Notes: generated from the sequence alone by a model not told the origin. A stretch of DNA of 56,542 bases from Serratia sp. H1w (GCF_000633355.1 NZ_AYMQ01000051.1:1-56542); one strand, 5' to 3'; shown: positions 17,253-29,142, counted from the first letter of the stretch. Program-made: numbers and translations.

Positions 17253-17563
17253 GCAAACTCAGCCTTTTTGAAGAACTGTCCCAGGGGATGAAAGATTGGA
17301 GTGATTACAATGAGGGTAAAATTACGCTTAAAACCCACGCCGTATCACTGAAAAAAAACATCTCTATGTCACCAGACGAGCTAAAAGCAATACGCGAAAA
17401 ACTGCGTCTTTCGCAAGCCGTTTTTGCAGATTACTTGCACACTGGTGTCACTACTTATCAAAACTGGGAACAGGGCAGAGCCAAACCTAACAAACAGGCA
17501 CTTCTTTTGATCCGTATGGTTGAAAAAGACCCAATGACGTTGGATACGTTAGCTGCCTTGTAA
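17249..17563 (+). CDS. higA: HigA2-type helix-turn-helix antitoxin
   Basis: A 104-residue protein with a disordered-looking N-terminus (LFEELSQGMKDWSDYNEGKITLKTH), expected to wrap the toxin, and a C-terminal XRE-type helix-turn-helix at about residues 46-98 (IREKLRLSQAVFADYLHTGVTTYQNWEQGRAKPN). It resembles V. cholerae HigA2. It neutralises the toxin encoded directly upstream and should repress the operon at the dyad near 16866. Its start overlaps the toxin stop. Confidence 0.83.
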   Translation: MSKLSLFEELSQGMKDWSDYNEGKITLKTHAVSLKKNISMSPDELKAIREKLRLSQAVFADYLHTGVTTYQNWEQGRAKPNKQALLLIRMVEKDPMTLDTLAAL

Positions 17564-17603
17564 TGACCGTCAAACAGAGGCTAACCCTTGCTCCGATCCA
17601 GTC

Positions 17604-17645
17604 ATAAAAAATCCGGTGTGCTTTTTGAACAGCATCACCGGATTT
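17604..17645 (-). terminator. Intrinsic terminator of the ATP-grasp/GNAT operon
   Basis: Stem AAATCCGGTG (17609-17618) with CACCGGATTT (17636-17645), extended by TGCT/AGCA inside. Read leftward it ends in T6, 18 nt past the GNAT stop. It is convergent with higA and may stop both, but the T-run suits the leftward operon. Confidence 0.8.
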
Positions 17646-17662
17646 ATCAAGCGGATTAACCG

Positions 17663-18751
17663 TCATAACTGATAGCGCTTCAGCAACGGCTGATAGAGCT
17701 TGCGGGAAAGCCAGGAGATCACCGCCCAGACCCCACGCTTATACCTATTCAGATGCCGTACATAAACCATGCTGTACTCAATTACCGGCTGGCAACCGCG
17801 TACCCGCTTAAAATCTGGCGCGCCAGAACTCAAATTAAGCAACAACTGGTGGTCCATACTGTAGCGCAAAGCAAAGGCAATCAGACGGCGATACAAGGCC
17901 AGTGATGTCGGTAATTCCGTTCGGTAACCGACGATAGGCACCGTTACCATCTGTTCCAACTGCACCATTCCCACCACGCCCATCATTTGCTGCTGGTGGA
18001 ACAAACCGTACAGTTGCAGCAAACCAAGCTGTGAGGCCTGAGCAAAATAACCGGCGGTGAACTGCACATTCTGACGACTGTATTTTTCCAGATAGAGCTG
18101 GTTATACAGGCGTTCGGCACACTGCATCTGCTCGGGAGCATCGGCCGACAGCCGTTTGAACTCCCATCCCATCTGATGCAGCAATTTGTCATCCCGCCGT
18201 GCGTTGATTTTCCCCCACCAGCGTACAGGATCGTCCTGGCAATAGACCTGACGGCTAACAACAGGCAACCAGCCTTGCCGGGAGAGTTGCGCCAACAGCT
18301 CAGGGTTCTGTCGATCGTTAAGCGAACGGATCATCAAAGTATGCTGGGGATAACGCTGTAATGCCTGTTGCCGTAACGCGTCGGTATCCAGGGATTGCCA
18401 GTGGCTGCTGGTCAGATTGGTGGAAAGGCACTGATTATTCAGCACCTGGAGCCGATCGACGTGCGCCAACAATAAGGGCCATTTCAGCGCCATAGTCAGC
18501 CCGTTACACAATGCCCGCAGCGCGCCATTATCGATTTTGATAATTTCATCCCGGGCGTAATCAACGATCAGCGCCAACGGGGAAACCACGTAACAATTAC
18601 CAGGCACGTAATCGTTGACCGTCGCCGGGATGCAGAGGCCATCCTGTTGATACTCGGTCATCGAGGTGTGGAGGTTGGCGATCATGCCAGGCTGTTGCAG
18701 CAGCGTCAGTTGCTGGCGTTGCCAATGATTAACCTGCTCCATGCTAGCCAT
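17663..18751 (-). CDS. GNAT-like acyltransferase domain protein, partner of the ATP-grasp ligase
   Basis: About 362 residues from ATG 18751; ATG 18742 is equally possible and is better spaced from GGGATGG. The start overlaps the stop of the upstream ATP-grasp gene, so the two are translationally coupled. The C-terminal half has a GNAT-like pattern: GLFHQQQMMGVVGMVQLEQMVTVPIVGYRTELPTSLALYRRLIAFALRYS, then a short basic tail with a hydrophobic patch (VWAVISWLSRKLYQPLL) that could touch the membrane. No typical acetyl-CoA Q/R-x-x-G-x-A loop is obvious, so the fold call is tentative. The role is inferred from the pairing: modification or transfer of a ligase product. I recognise no named gene. 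Confidence 0.65.
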   Translation of the reverse strand: MASMEQVNHWQRQQLTLLQQPGMIANLHTSMTEYQQDGLCIPATVNDYVPGNCYVVSPLALIVDYARDEIIKIDNGALRALCNGLTMALKWPLLLAHVDRLQVLNNQCLSTNLTSSHWQSLDTDALRQQALQRYPQHTLMIRSLNDRQNPELLAQLSRQGWLPVVSRQVYCQDDPVRWWGKINARRDDKLLHQMGWEFKRLSADAPEQMQCAERLYNQLYLEKYSRQNVQFTAGYFAQASQLGLLQLYGLFHQQQMMGVVGMVQLEQMVTVPIVGYRTELPTSLALYRRLIAFALRYSMDHQLLLNLSSGAPDFKRVRGCQPVIEYSMVYVRHLNRYKRGVWAVISWLSRKLYQPLLKRYQL

Positions 18752-19859
18752 CCCATTCGATGTCAAAAGTGCTGGCATCAGTGAGAGGCCGCCGATAACG
18801 CAAGCTACGGTATCCCATCTCCAACAGGGCGCACCACTGCGCTCCGACACGGATCGGCCAACGTTGATCCTTGAGCAGATTGGGCGTTTGGCGAAAATCC
18901 CGCCATAGCGTCGCTAACTGCTTGTCGCGCCAAGCCTGCCAGGCAAAGAATAGCAGCACGATCACGCCCATATGTCCCGACTTGGGCACTGCTGGCTGGT
19001 ACTCAAATTGCCCATCGGCAGTGATGGATAGCTGAGCGCCTAGCAAATGCAGGCCGCTGGTGGCTCTGGGATTGCACTCGATAACAAAAATCACCCCATC
19101 CTGTTCGATGAAATCAAACGCCGCCTGGCCGTGAAAGCCGGTTTTTTCCCCAAACTGGCGAACAAAATCGTCCAGCCGCCGATCCTGATGGGGAACAAAG
19201 TAACTGCCGGCGGCCTGATTAAAGCAGTATTTGGGTTGATAGGCCTGATGCGCGATTAATCTACCATGGTCAAACACCGCATAATTACATAAGGCCGTTC
19301 CGGTTAACTTTTGTTGCTGCACCCAAGGGATACGATCGTTGAGCTGCCGATCGTTTAAAGACCCAGGTTTTGGCGTGCGGATCACTTTACGGCCAAAGCG
19401 CGAAAACACCGGTTTCAAAATGGTTTGAGGATCGTCGGCAATTTGTGCGCTAGAGGTCAAGAGCCGGGTCACAGGAGTTTGCACCTCACCCAATCCCGTT
19501 AACAGACTCAGGCTTTGGGACTTATGATGCAGTTCAAACAACAACTGCCGTTCAGGTAACAACCACTCGGTAGGCCCGATATAGGCGGCAAACGCCTGAG
19601 AGAGGTAGAAGATCTCTTCGCAGGTCGGGATCAGCAGCTTGATATCATGATCGTTGAGGTAGCCTTGCAGCGTCTGCTGGTAGCCCGCAATATCTTTACG
19701 TGGCGAAGGAAGCCGAAGATAGCCTTCAATCCCTTGTAAAAATCGGCCAAGCGGCCAGGACAGGCTGTCTGCCAACCAGACGCGGTGTCCACTGCGCAAC
19801 GCAATGCGCGCCCACTCAACCGCTACCGGAGCTCGTGCTCCGGTGATCAAAATATTCAT
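18744..19859 (-). CDS. ATP-grasp carboxylate-amine ligase-like protein
   Basis: A 371-residue protein with an N-terminal Rossmann-like pre-ATP-grasp domain (MNILITGARAPVAVEWARIALRSGH) and a central ATP-grasp fold. The ATP lysine region is TILKPVFSRFGRKVIRTP, and the metal-binding pair is in VIFVIECNPRATSGLHLL (Glu and Asn). Such enzymes activate a carboxylate as acyl-phosphate and join it to an amine or thiol. It lies upstream of, and overlaps, the GNAT-like gene, and is transcribed away from glmS after the glmS terminator, so it should have its own promoter in the 120-bp gap. Nothing adjacent names the substrate. It is not the carbamoyl-phosphate, biotin or purine type by length. Confidence 0.78.
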   Translation of the reverse strand: MNILITGARAPVAVEWARIALRSGHRVWLADSLSWPLGRFLQGIEGYLRLPSPRKDIAGYQQTLQGYLNDHDIKLLIPTCEEIFYLSQAFAAYIGPTEWLLPERQLLFELHHKSQSLSLLTGLGEVQTPVTRLLTSSAQIADDPQTILKPVFSRFGRKVIRTPKPGSLNDRQLNDRIPWVQQQKLTGTALCNYAVFDHGRLIAHQAYQPKYCFNQAAGSYFVPHQDRRLDDFVRQFGEKTGFHGQAAFDFIEQDGVIFVIECNPRATSGLHLLGAQLSITADGQFEYQPAVPKSGHMGVIVLLFFAWQAWRDKQLATLWRDFRQTPNLLKDQRWPIRVGAQWCALLEMGYRSLRYRRPLTDASTFDIEWDG

Positions 19860-19923
19860 TGCTAACGCGTTTCCTTCCCTGCGGCATCGTTAGCCAATCA
19901 TAGCGTCATTGGTGAAAATGAAG

Positions 19924-19961
19924 CTAAAAAAATACCGTGTTTTGCTGCAAAACACGGTATT
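19924..19961 (-). terminator. Intrinsic terminator of glmS
   Basis: Perfect palindrome AATACCGTGTTTTGC-T-GCAAAACACGGTATT (19931-19961). Read leftward it is followed by a T-run (about 7 T), 20 nt past the glmS stop. Confidence 0.85.
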
Positions 19962-19981
19962 CACCACAGGGAAATTAGCGA

Positions 19982-21811
19982 TTACTCAACGGTAACGGAC
20001 TTCGCCAGGTTACGTGGCTGATCGACGTCGGTGCCTTTAATCAGCGCCACGTAATAGGACAACAGCTGCAACGGTACGGTATAGAAGATCGGTGCAACGA
20101 TTTCTTCCACATGCGGCAGTGGAATGATGGTCATCCCTTCGCTGCTGACGAAACCGGCATCCTGATCGGCAAACACATACAGTTGGCCGCCACGAGCACG
20201 CACTTCTTCGATATTGGATTTCAGCTTCTCCAACAGCTCGTTGTTAGGCGCCACCACGATCACCGGCATGTCGGCATCGATCAGCGCCAGCGGGCCGTGC
20301 TTGAGCTCACCAGCGGCGTACGCCTCGGCATGAATATAGGAGATCTCTTTGAGCTTCAGCGCCCCTTCCATCGCGATCGGGTATTGATCGCCACGGCCAA
20401 GGAACAGCGCATGATGCTTGTCAGAGAAACCTTCCGCCAGCGCTTCAATGCTCTTCTCCAGCGACAGCATCTGCTCGATACGCGCAGGCAGCGCTTGCAG
20501 ACCGTGCACAATGTCATGCTCTACGCTTTCCGCCATCCCTTTCAGACGGCCCAGACGCGCCACCAGCATCAGCAACACGGCAAGCTGGGTGGTGAAGGCC
20601 TTGGTGGAGGCAACACCGATTTCAGTACCGGCCTTGGTCATCAGCGCCAGATCGGATTCGCGCACCAGCGAAGAACCCGCCACGTTGCATACCGCCAGAG
20701 AACCTAAATAACCTAGCTCTTTGGACAGGCGCAGCGCTGCCAGCGTATCAGCGGTCTCACCAGATTGAGACAGGGTGATGATCAGGCTGCCTGGACGCAC
20801 CGCAGACTTGCGGTAACGGAATTCAGAAGCGATCTCAACGTCACAAGGCACACCTGCCAGTGATTCAAGCCAGTAACGCGCCACCATCCCGGAGTGGTAA
20901 GACGTCCCACAGGCGATGATCTGCACGTGTTGCACCTTGGCCAACAGCTCGTCGGCGTGCGGGCCAAGCTCGCTCAGGTCGATCTTGCCATGGCTGAAAC
21001 GCCCCTCAAGGGTGTTTTTCAGCGCCATTGGCTGTTCAAAAATCTCTTTCTGCATGTAATGACGGTATGCGCCTTTGTCACCGGCGTCGTACTGCACCTG
21101 AGATTCGATCTCTGGGCGCTCAATGGCATTACCCTGCTTGTCAAAAATGCTGACGGTGCGGCGAGTCACTTCCACCACATCGCCTTCTTCCAGGAAGATA
21201 AAGCGACGAGTGACCGGCAGCAACGCCAGTTGGTCTGAGGCAATGAAGTTTTCACCCACGCCACGGCCAATCACTAGCGGACTACCGGAACGGGCTGCAA
21301 CCAATACGCTCGGATCGCGGCTATCCATCACCACGGTGCCATAAGCGCCACGCAGTTGCGGGATCACACGCTGAACAACTTCCAGTAGAGTACCGCCCTG
21401 CTGCTGTTCCCAATGCACCAGGTGAGCAATCACCTCGGTATCGGTTTCAGAACTGAAGCGATAACCACGCTCAATCAGCTGTTCGCGCAGCGGTTCATAG
21501 TTTTCGATAATGCCGTTATGCACTACTGCGATGTAATCTGAAACATGAGGATGCGCGTTCGCCTCTGAAGGCTCACCATGCGTCGCCCAGCGGGTATGGG
21601 CAATCCCGGTGCCGCCGTGCAGCTCCTGTTGCTCCGCCGCTTCAGCCAGCTTTTGTACCTTGCCAACACGGCGTAAACGGCTGACATTACCCTCGCTGTC
21701 CACCACGGCCAGACCGGCCGAGTCGTAGCCCCGGTATTCCAGACGACGTAAACCTTCCAACAGGATCTCGGCGATATCACGTTGCGCTACTGCACCTACA
21801 ATTCCACACAT
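19982..21811 (-). CDS. glmS: GlmS, glutamine-fructose-6-phosphate aminotransferase
   Basis: A 609-residue enzyme making glucosamine-6-phosphate for cell-wall and LPS synthesis. Cys2 (MCGIVGAV) is the N-terminal glutaminase nucleophile, and [18 protein letters not shown] belongs to the amidotransferase domain. Two SIS domains follow ([63 protein letters not shown]). The C-terminal NLAKSVTVE carries the active-site Lys. It lies downstream of glmU. In E. coli, glmS translation is activated by the sRNA GlmZ pairing with the leader; the leader here holds a strong hairpin and a repeat. Confidence 0.97.
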   Translation of the reverse strand: MCGIVGAVAQRDIAEILLEGLRRLEYRGYDSAGLAVVDSEGNVSRLRRVGKVQKLAEAAEQQELHGGTGIAHTRWATHGEPSEANAHPHVSDYIAVVHNGIIENYEPLREQLIERGYRFSSETDTEVIAHLVHWEQQQGGTLLEVVQRVIPQLRGAYGTVVMDSRDPSVLVAARSGSPLVIGRGVGENFIASDQLALLPVTRRFIFLEEGDVVEVTRRTVSIFDKQGNAIERPEIESQVQYDAGDKGAYRHYMQKEIFEQPMALKNTLEGRFSHGKIDLSELGPHADELLAKVQHVQIIACGTSYHSGMVARYWLESLAGVPCDVEIASEFRYRKSAVRPGSLIITLSQSGETADTLAALRLSKELGYLGSLAVCNVAGSSLVRESDLALMTKAGTEIGVASTKAFTTQLAVLLMLVARLGRLKGMAESVEHDIVHGLQALPARIEQMLSLEKSIEALAEGFSDKHHALFLGRGDQYPIAMEGALKLKEISYIHAEAYAAGELKHGPLALIDADMPVIVVAPNNELLEKLKSNIEEVRARGGQLYVFADQDAGFVSSEGMTIIPLPHVEEIVAPIFYTVPLQLLSYYVALIKGTDVDQPRNLAKSVTVE

Positions 21812-21918
21812 CTGTTGTATTCCTAATTAAACGCCTTGCGGGCGCTTTCGATGTCTCGACCTGATTTTTGCCGGTTTTACCGTGCTTCCCCGAGCCTGTA
21901 GAGAATGGGGATTATTAT

Positions 21919-21957
21919 GTTTTGCTCTGTGCTCTTGGCGAAAACACAGAGCAAAAC
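21919..21957 (-). promoter_or_regulatory. 13-bp hairpin in the glmU-glmS intercistronic leader
   Basis: Perfect stem GTTTTGCTCTGTG (21919-21931) with CACAGAGCAAAAC (21945-21957) and a 13-nt loop, about 110 nt upstream of the glmS ATG on the leftward transcript. No T-run follows, so it is not a typical terminator. It may protect or expose the processed 5' region of glmS mRNA (inferred). Confidence 0.55.
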
Positions 21958-21961
21958 AGTG

Positions 21962-22106
21962 ACGCCCTCACCCTAACCCTCTCCCACAGGGAGAGGGGAC
22001 CGATCGAGTTCGTTGATATATCTGCGTAATACCCTGCCTTCCGAAGTTGGGAGAGGGGCCGAATGTGCGCATTATATTCACGGACGCAGCATGCAGCGCC
22101 CCTACA
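21962..22106. repeat. Composite dispersed repeat between glmU and glmS
   Basis: Motif 1 is at 21962-22000 (ACGCCCTCACCCTAACCCTC, hairpin CCCTCTCCC/GGGAGAGGG). A second GGGAGAGGGGCC is at 22050-22061. Motif 2 is at 22081-22106 (GGACGCAGCATGCAGCGCCC then CTAC). It has the same order and orientation as the composite at 9324-9428 but a longer spacer. Confidence 0.75.
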
Positions 22107-22127
22107 ACCTGCCTACATCACCTGGCA

Positions 22128-23498
22128 TTACTTCTTCTTGGTTGGACGCTGCCAGCCTTGAATGTGCACCTGCTTGACCCGGCTCAGCACCAGCTCATTA
22201 TCCGCAATATCGCGGGTCACCGTGGTACCCGCAGCGATCGTCACCCCTTTGCCTACCGTGACCGGAGCCACCAACTGAGTATCCGAACCGACAAACACGC
22301 CGTCGCCGATAATGGTTTTGTGCTTGTTGGCACCGTCGTAGTTGCAGGTGATGGTACCGGCACCGATATTCACATCGTCGCCAATCTCGGCATCGCCCAG
22401 ATAGCTCAGGTGACCGGCTTTGGAGCCTTTGCCCAGACGCGCCTTCTTGATTTCTACGAAGTTGCCAACGTGGGCACCTTCCGCCAGTTCGGCACCTGGA
22501 CGCAAACGGGCAAACGGGCCAACGGTACAGGCCGCTTCCAACTGCGCATTTTCCAGCACGCTGTAAGGACTGATCTCGCAGTCATCGCCAATCACGCAGT
22601 CTCTCAATACGCAGCCAGCACCGATCTTCACGCGGTTACCCAGCTTGACCATGCCTTCGATAATCACGTTGGCATCGATGGAGATGTCACGGCCATGCTC
22701 CAGCACGCCACGCAGATCGAAGCGTGCCGGATCCAGCAACATCACACCAGCCAGCAACAGCTTCTCTGCCTGCTCGGCCTGATAGACACGCTCGAGCTGT
22801 GACAGTTGCAGGCGGTTATTGACGCCTTCAACTTCGCTTAGGCGCGCCGGGTGTACCGCCTCAATCTTGTTACCTTCGGCATGAGCCAGGGCGATGATAT
22901 CGGTAATGTAGAACTCACCCTGCGCGTTATTGTTGTTCAGCTTGCCCAACCAGCGCTTCAGATCGCGGCCGTTGGCTACCAGAATGCCGGTGTTGATCTC
23001 ATTAATCTGGCGCTGCTGATCGTTGGCATCTTTATGTTCGACAATGCCCACCACGCTGCCGTTTTCACGTACGATGCGGCCATAACCGCTCGGGTCTTGC
23101 AGCTTCACCGTCAACAGACCGATGCCGCCCTGAGGCTTGGCTGCGAGCAGACGCGTCAGCGTTTCGACGGCGATTAGCGGTACATCGCCATACAGCATCA
23201 GCACGTCTTCATCATCGCCAAAATGCGGGGCAGCCTGTTGCATTGCATGACCCGTACCCAACTGTTCAGCCTGCAACACCCAGTTTAGTGCATCGTTGTG
23301 CAGGGTGCTTTTCAGCAGCTCACCGCCGTGGCCATAAACCAGATGGACGTTTTGGGCGCCCAGCTTCATGGCTGCGTCAATGACGTGCTGCACCATCGGC
23401 TTACCCGCCAGCGGATGTAACACCTTGGGAAGGTCGGAATACATGCGTGTTCCCTTGCCCGCGGCGAGGATAACCACGCTCATTGCGCTGTTAGACAT
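22128..23498 (-). CDS. glmU: GlmU, bifunctional GlcNAc-1-P uridylyltransferase / GlcN-1-P acetyltransferase
   Basis: A 456-residue enzyme, the same length as E. coli GlmU. The N-terminal pyrophosphorylase motif is [18 protein letters not shown] (residues 11-28), with YGDVPLI and EINTGI further on. The C-terminal half is a left-handed beta helix with hexapeptide repeats ([34 protein letters not shown]), the acetyltransferase. It ends PTKKK. The start is ATG 23498 (MSNSAMSVV), while the longer frame to 23630 lacks support. It makes UDP-GlcNAc with GlmS upstream in the pathway. Confidence 0.96.
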   Translation of the reverse strand: MSNSAMSVVILAAGKGTRMYSDLPKVLHPLAGKPMVQHVIDAAMKLGAQNVHLVYGHGGELLKSTLHNDALNWVLQAEQLGTGHAMQQAAPHFGDDEDVLMLYGDVPLIAVETLTRLLAAKPQGGIGLLTVKLQDPSGYGRIVRENGSVVGIVEHKDANDQQRQINEINTGILVANGRDLKRWLGKLNNNNAQGEFYITDIIALAHAEGNKIEAVHPARLSEVEGVNNRLQLSQLERVYQAEQAEKLLLAGVMLLDPARFDLRGVLEHGRDISIDANVIIEGMVKLGNRVKIGAGCVLRDCVIGDDCEISPYSVLENAQLEAACTVGPFARLRPGAELAEGAHVGNFVEIKKARLGKGSKAGHLSYLGDAEIGDDVNIGAGTITCNYDGANKHKTIIGDGVFVGSDTQLVAPVTVGKGVTIAAGTTVTRDIADNELVLSRVKQVHIQGWQRPTKKK

Positions 23499-23729
23499 AA
23501 GCAACCTGATAACTCCATTTTGATGGACAAAAGTAAACCCGTTTGATGACGGAATTACTACATATTTCTCTACACGAATCCTGCACAACCCCCGTGGCTC
23601 TAGGGCTGCCATTATCCGCAGCATTCTCATTCAACCCAGAAAAAACTGTCGGCGATCGGCGACGCTTCAAACCGCCGGTTGTGCTAATACAGCACAATGC
23701 CTGGCCGGTTGAAACGCTTATTTTAAAAC

Positions 23730-23759
23730 AAAAAAAAAGCGACCCACAGGGGCCGCTTT
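23730..23759 (-). terminator. Intrinsic terminator of the atp operon
   Basis: Stem AAAGCGgCCC/GGGtCGCTTT around CTGT (23736-23759). Read leftward it is followed by a long T-run (9 T, partly stem). It lies 35 nt past the atpC stop. The remaining gap to glmU (23499-23735) should contain the glmU promoter, but I could not fix -35/-10 or NagC sites. Confidence 0.8.
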
Positions 23760-23793
23760 CTTATTTCCACTCGCTGCAAGCAACGCGGGAAAT

Positions 23794-24213
23794 TTACATC
23801 GCTTTTCTGGTGAGCTCGATAACGCGCAGTTTCGCGATCGCTTTCGCCAGTTCAGCAGATGCCTGAGCATAGTCGACATCGCCATGAGAGCTACGGATGT
23901 GCTCTTCAGCTTTACGCTTAGCTTCCAGCGCTCTCGCTTCGTCGAGGTCCGTTCCACGGATGGCAGTGTCCGCCAACACGGTTACCACGCTCGGCTGTAC
24001 CTCTAGGATACCGCCGGACAGGTAGATGAACTCTTCTTCACCGTGCTGTTTAACAATACGCACCATGCCAGGCTTGATGGCAGTCAGCAGCGGCGCATGG
24101 CCAGGGAAGATCCCCAGTTCGCCTTCGCTGCCTGTCACCTGGATCTTTTGCACCAGGCCGGAAAACATCTGTTTTTCCGCGCTGACGACATCCAGATGGT
24201 AAGTCATAGCCAT
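23794..24213 (-). CDS. atpC: AtpC, ATP synthase epsilon subunit
   Basis: A 139-residue F1 central-stalk subunit with an N-terminal beta-sandwich ([43 protein letters not shown]) and a C-terminal two-helix hairpin that can inhibit ATP hydrolysis. It is the last gene of the atp operon, 20 bp after atpD, and is followed by the operon terminator. Confidence 0.97.
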   Translation of the reverse strand: MAMTYHLDVVSAEKQMFSGLVQKIQVTGSEGELGIFPGHAPLLTAIKPGMVRIVKQHGEEEFIYLSGGILEVQPSVVTVLADTAIRGTDLDEARALEAKRKAEEHIRSSHGDVDYAQASAELAKAIAKLRVIELTRKAM

Positions 24214-24233
24214 ATCACCCTCCTCTCAAGGCG

Positions 24234-25643
<1,410 letters not shown>

Positions 25644-25648
25644 CTAGC

Positions 25649-26512
25649 TTAAACCGCGGAGGCTCCCGAAACGATCTCGGTGAGTTCCTGAGTGATGCTG
25701 GCCTGACGCGCCTTGTTGTATACCAACTGCAGCTCTTTGATCAGGCTACCGCCGTTATCGGTTGCGGCTTTCATCGCGACCATTCGTGCGGCCTGCTCGC
25801 TGGCCAGGTTTTCCACGACGCCCTGATAAACCTGCGATTCCACATAGCGGCGCAGCAAGGTATCAAGCAGCACTTTTGGATCGGGCTCATACAGGTAATC
25901 CCAGGATTTTTTCTTCAGCTCACTGTCATCAGAAGGTGGCAGTGGCAGAACTTGCAGTAACTGCGGTTCCTGGGACATCGTATTAACAAATTTGTTGCTG
26001 ACGATGTACAGCTTGTCTAAACGACCTTCGTCGTAGGCTTGCAGCATCACTTTCACCGGACCGATCAGATCCGACAGGGAAGGGTTATCTCCCATGCCGG
26101 TCACCTGGGCAACCACGTTACCGCCCACGGAACCAAAGAAAGAGGCCGCTTTCGAGCCAATCAGCGCTAAATCAGCTTCAACGCCTTTTTCAGACCAGCG
26201 TTTCATCTCTGCCAACAGCTTTTTGAACAGGTTGATGTTCAAGCCGCCGCAGAGACCACGGTCAGTCGACACCACCAGATACCCGACGCGCTTGACGTCA
26301 CGCTCATCCAGGTACGGGTGCTTATATTCCAGATTCCCTAATGCCAGGTGACCAATCACCTCGCGCATGGTCTCTGCATAAGGACGGCTGGCCGCCATGC
26401 GTTCCTGCGATTTACGCATTTTGGAGGCGGCGACCATCTCCATCGCTTTAGTGATCTTCTGCGTGTTTTGCACGCTGCCGATCTTACTACGTATCTCTTT
26501 TGCGCCGGCCAT
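25649..26512 (-). CDS. atpG: AtpG, ATP synthase gamma subunit
   Basis: A 287-residue F1 rotor shaft with N- and C-terminal helices forming the coiled coil ([33 protein letters not shown] and [19 protein letters not shown]) and a central Rossmann-like domain ([15 protein letters not shown]). It has the same length as E. coli AtpG. It lies between atpA and atpD. Confidence 0.97.
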   Translation of the reverse strand: MAGAKEIRSKIGSVQNTQKITKAMEMVAASKMRKSQERMAASRPYAETMREVIGHLALGNLEYKHPYLDERDVKRVGYLVVSTDRGLCGGLNINLFKKLLAEMKRWSEKGVEADLALIGSKAASFFGSVGGNVVAQVTGMGDNPSLSDLIGPVKVMLQAYDEGRLDKLYIVSNKFVNTMSQEPQLLQVLPLPPSDDSELKKKSWDYLYEPDPKVLLDTLLRRYVESQVYQGVVENLASEQAARMVAMKAATDNGGSLIKELQLVYNKARQASITQELTEIVSGASAV

Positions 26513-26569
26513 CTCTGCTTCTCCTCATTGCCAGCGGCCTGCCGTCTTGCAACGACAGGCCGCTATGCG

Positions 26570-28111
26570 TTACCAGGACTGGGTTGCCTTGAAGGTATCG
26601 AGGATGCCTTTCAGCTTGCCTTCGATCTCGTCGTTATAAGCACCAGTTTGGTTGATGTGGTTCAGCAGTTCGGCATGCTCGCGATCCGCGAAAGCAACCA
26701 GAGCGGCTTCGAAGCTGACGACTTTCGCCACTTCTACGTCGTTCAGGTAGCCACGCTCGGCGGCAAACAGCACCAGAGACTGTTGTGCGACGGACATCGG
26801 CGCATACTGTTTCTGTTTCAGCAGTTCGGTCACTTTCTGACCGTGGCTCAGCTGTTTACGCGTTGCATCGTCCAGATCGGAAGCGAACTGTGAGAACGCA
26901 GCCAGTTCACGATACTGTGCCAGTGCGGTACGAATACCACCGGACAGTTTTTTCATGATCTTGGTCTGTGCTGCACCACCCACACGGGATACGGAAATAC
27001 CCGGGTTAACCGCCGGACGAATACCGGAGTTAAACAGGTTGGATTCCAGGAAGATCTGACCATCGGTAATCGAGATTACGTTGGTCGGAACGAACGCGGA
27101 AACGTCACCCGCCTGGGTTTCAATGATCGGCAGAGCGGTCAGTGAACCGGTTTGGCCTTTGACTTCACCTTTGGTGAAGGCTTCAACGTAGTCGGCGTTA
27201 ACACGCGCAGCACGCTCCAGCAAACGGGAGTGGAGGTAGAATACGTCGCCTGGGTAAGCTTCACGACCTGGTGGACGGCGAAGCAGCAGGGAGATCTGAC
27301 GGTAAGCAACGGCCTGTTTGGACAGGTCATCGTATACGATCAGCGCATCTTCACCACGGTCACGGAAGTATTCGCCCATGGCGCAACCGGCATATGGCGC
27401 CAGGTATTGCAGTGCAGCGGATTCTGACGCGGTAGCCACAACCACGATGGTGTTGGCCAGTGCGCCGTGCTCTTCCAGCTTGCGCACCACGTTAGCGATG
27501 GTGGAGGCTTTCTGGCCGATTGCTACGTAAACGCATTTGATGCCGGAATCGCGCTGGTTGATGATCGCATCGATCGCCAGTGCGGTTTTACCGGTTTGAC
27601 GGTCGCCGATCACCAGCTCACGCTGGCCACGACCGATTGGGATCATGGCATCGACCGATTTGTAGCCGGTCTGTACAGGCTGATCAACAGACTGACGTTC
27701 GATAACGCCAGGTGCGATAGTCTCAACTGGAGAGAAACCGTCGTTTTCAACCGGGCCTTTACCGTCGATAGGTGCGCCCAGAGTGCTGACTACGCGGCCC
27801 AGCAGGCCACGGCCGACTGGAACTTCCAGAATACGGCCAGTACATTTTACCTTCATGCCTTCGGCCAGATCCGAATACGGACCCATTACCACGGCACCTA
27901 CAGAGTCACGCTCCAGGTTCAATGCAATTGCATAACGGTTGCCTGGCAGTGCGATCATCTCGCCCTGCATAACGTCGGCCAAACCGTGTACGCGGATGAT
28001 CCCGTCGCTGACGGAAACGATGGTACCTTCATTGTGAGCTTCGCTCACTACATTGAACTGAGCAATGCGCTGCTTGATCAGTTCGCTGATTTCGGTGGAA
28101 TTCAGTTGCAT
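26570..28111 (-). CDS. atpA: AtpA, ATP synthase alpha subunit
   Basis: A 513-residue regulatory F1 subunit, the same length as in E. coli. The P-loop is GDRQTGKT near residues 169-176, the arginine finger lies in [12 protein letters not shown], and the alpha/beta fold motif is [13 protein letters not shown]. It starts at ATG 28111, 12 bp after atpH. Confidence 0.98.
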   Translation of the reverse strand: MQLNSTEISELIKQRIAQFNVVSEAHNEGTIVSVSDGIIRVHGLADVMQGEMIALPGNRYAIALNLERDSVGAVVMGPYSDLAEGMKVKCTGRILEVPVGRGLLGRVVSTLGAPIDGKGPVENDGFSPVETIAPGVIERQSVDQPVQTGYKSVDAMIPIGRGQRELVIGDRQTGKTALAIDAIINQRDSGIKCVYVAIGQKASTIANVVRKLEEHGALANTIVVVATASESAALQYLAPYAGCAMGEYFRDRGEDALIVYDDLSKQAVAYRQISLLLRRPPGREAYPGDVFYLHSRLLERAARVNADYVEAFTKGEVKGQTGSLTALPIIETQAGDVSAFVPTNVISITDGQIFLESNLFNSGIRPAVNPGISVSRVGGAAQTKIMKKLSGGIRTALAQYRELAAFSQFASDLDDATRKQLSHGQKVTELLKQKQYAPMSVAQQSLVLFAAERGYLNDVEVAKVVSFEAALVAFADREHAELLNHINQTGAYNDEIEGKLKGILDTFKATQSW

Positions 28112-28123
28112 GCTCCAGTCCCC

Positions 28124-28657
28124 TTAAGACTGCAAGACGTCTGCCAGGCGTTCGAGGCGGCCACGTACGCTACCATCGATCACCAGATCACCGGCACGGA
28201 TAATGACACCGGCCAGAACAGACTTGTCAATTTTGCAATTCAGCTTAACTTTGCGTGACAGACGTTTTTCCATCGCAGCGACAATCTTGGCTTGCTGTGT
28301 GTCGCTCAGTGCGCTCGATGAGAGCACGTCGACTTCGACGGTGGATTCCAGCGCGGCGCGCAGTTCGATGAACTGTTGCAACACCGCAGGAAGAACCAGT
28401 AAACGTCCATTTTCGGCCATTACACGGATAAAGTTCTGGCCATGTTCGTCGAGCTCATCGCCACAAACCGCAATAAACGTGTTGGACAAGGTTTCTGGTG
28501 CTACCGCACCGGAAAGCAGTTCCGCCATCTGTTCATTACGCGTGACTACAGCAGTAAACGCCAGCATTTGCTGCCAGCGCTCTACGCTTTGGTTCTCAAC
28601 GGCAAAGTCAAAAGCTGCTTTGGCGTAGGGGCGAGCTACAGTTACAAATTCAGACAT
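28124..28657 (-). CDS. atpH: AtpH, ATP synthase delta subunit
   Basis: A 177-residue stator subunit linking F1 to the b dimer. The N-terminal six-helix domain is [27 protein letters not shown]; the C-terminal part is [32 protein letters not shown]. The length matches the family. It lies 14 bp after atpF. Confidence 0.97.
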   Translation of the reverse strand: MSEFVTVARPYAKAAFDFAVENQSVERWQQMLAFTAVVTRNEQMAELLSGAVAPETLSNTFIAVCGDELDEHGQNFIRVMAENGRLLVLPAVLQQFIELRAALESTVEVDVLSSSALSDTQQAKIVAAMEKRLSRKVKLNCKIDKSVLAGVIIRAGDLVIDGSVRGRLERLADVLQS

Positions 28658-28671
28658 CAGCCCCTCCCTCC

Positions 28672-29142
28672 TTACAGTTCAGCGACCAGTTTATCAACGA
28701 TGTCGCTGTTAGCAGCTTCATCCACGGAACGTTCGATGATCTTCTCGGCACCAGCAATTGCCAGCATCGCGACTTGTTTACGCAACTCTTCACGAGCGCG
28801 CTTACGTTCGGCTTCGATCTCAGCCTGAGCCTGCGCCACGATTTTGTTACGTTCCTGCTCGGCTTCCGCCTTGGCTTCGTCCACGATCTGAGCTTTGCGT
28901 TTGTTTGCTTGCTCGATAATCACCTGGGCTTCCGCTTTGGCAGTTTTCAGCTGGTCGGTCGCATTGGCTTGCGCTAAATCCAGATCTTTTCTGCCACGCT
29001 CTGCAGAAGCGAGACCGTCAGCAATTTCTTTCTGACGCTTCTCGATGGCAGCCATAATCGGCGGCCATACATACTTCATGCAGAACCAGACAAACAGGAT
29101 GAACGCGATAGCCTGGCCGAGGATTGTTGCGTTAATATTCAC
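28672..29142 (-). CDS. atpF: AtpF, ATP synthase b subunit
   Basis: A 156-residue protein with one N-terminal membrane helix ([20 protein letters not shown]) and a long charged coiled coil rich in Ala, Glu, Lys and Arg, ending near [19 protein letters not shown] dimer forms the peripheral stalk. It has the same length as E. coli AtpF. Confidence 0.97.
   Translation of the reverse strand: MNINATILGQAIAFILFVWFCMKYVWPPIMAAIEKRQKEIADGLASAERGRKDLDLAQANATDQLKTAKAEAQVIIEQANKRKAQIVDEAKAEAEQERNKIVAQAQAEIEAERKRAREELRKQVAMLAIAGAEKIIERSVDEAANSDIVDKLVAEL

Noticed and set aside
22047-22802. 251-residue rightward frame over glmU
   Set aside because: Antisense shadow of glmU. Composition is His/Thr-rich, as expected for a mirrored coding frame.
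27467-28258. 263-residue rightward frame over atpA/atpH
   Set aside because: Antisense shadow of two highly conserved ATP synthase genes.
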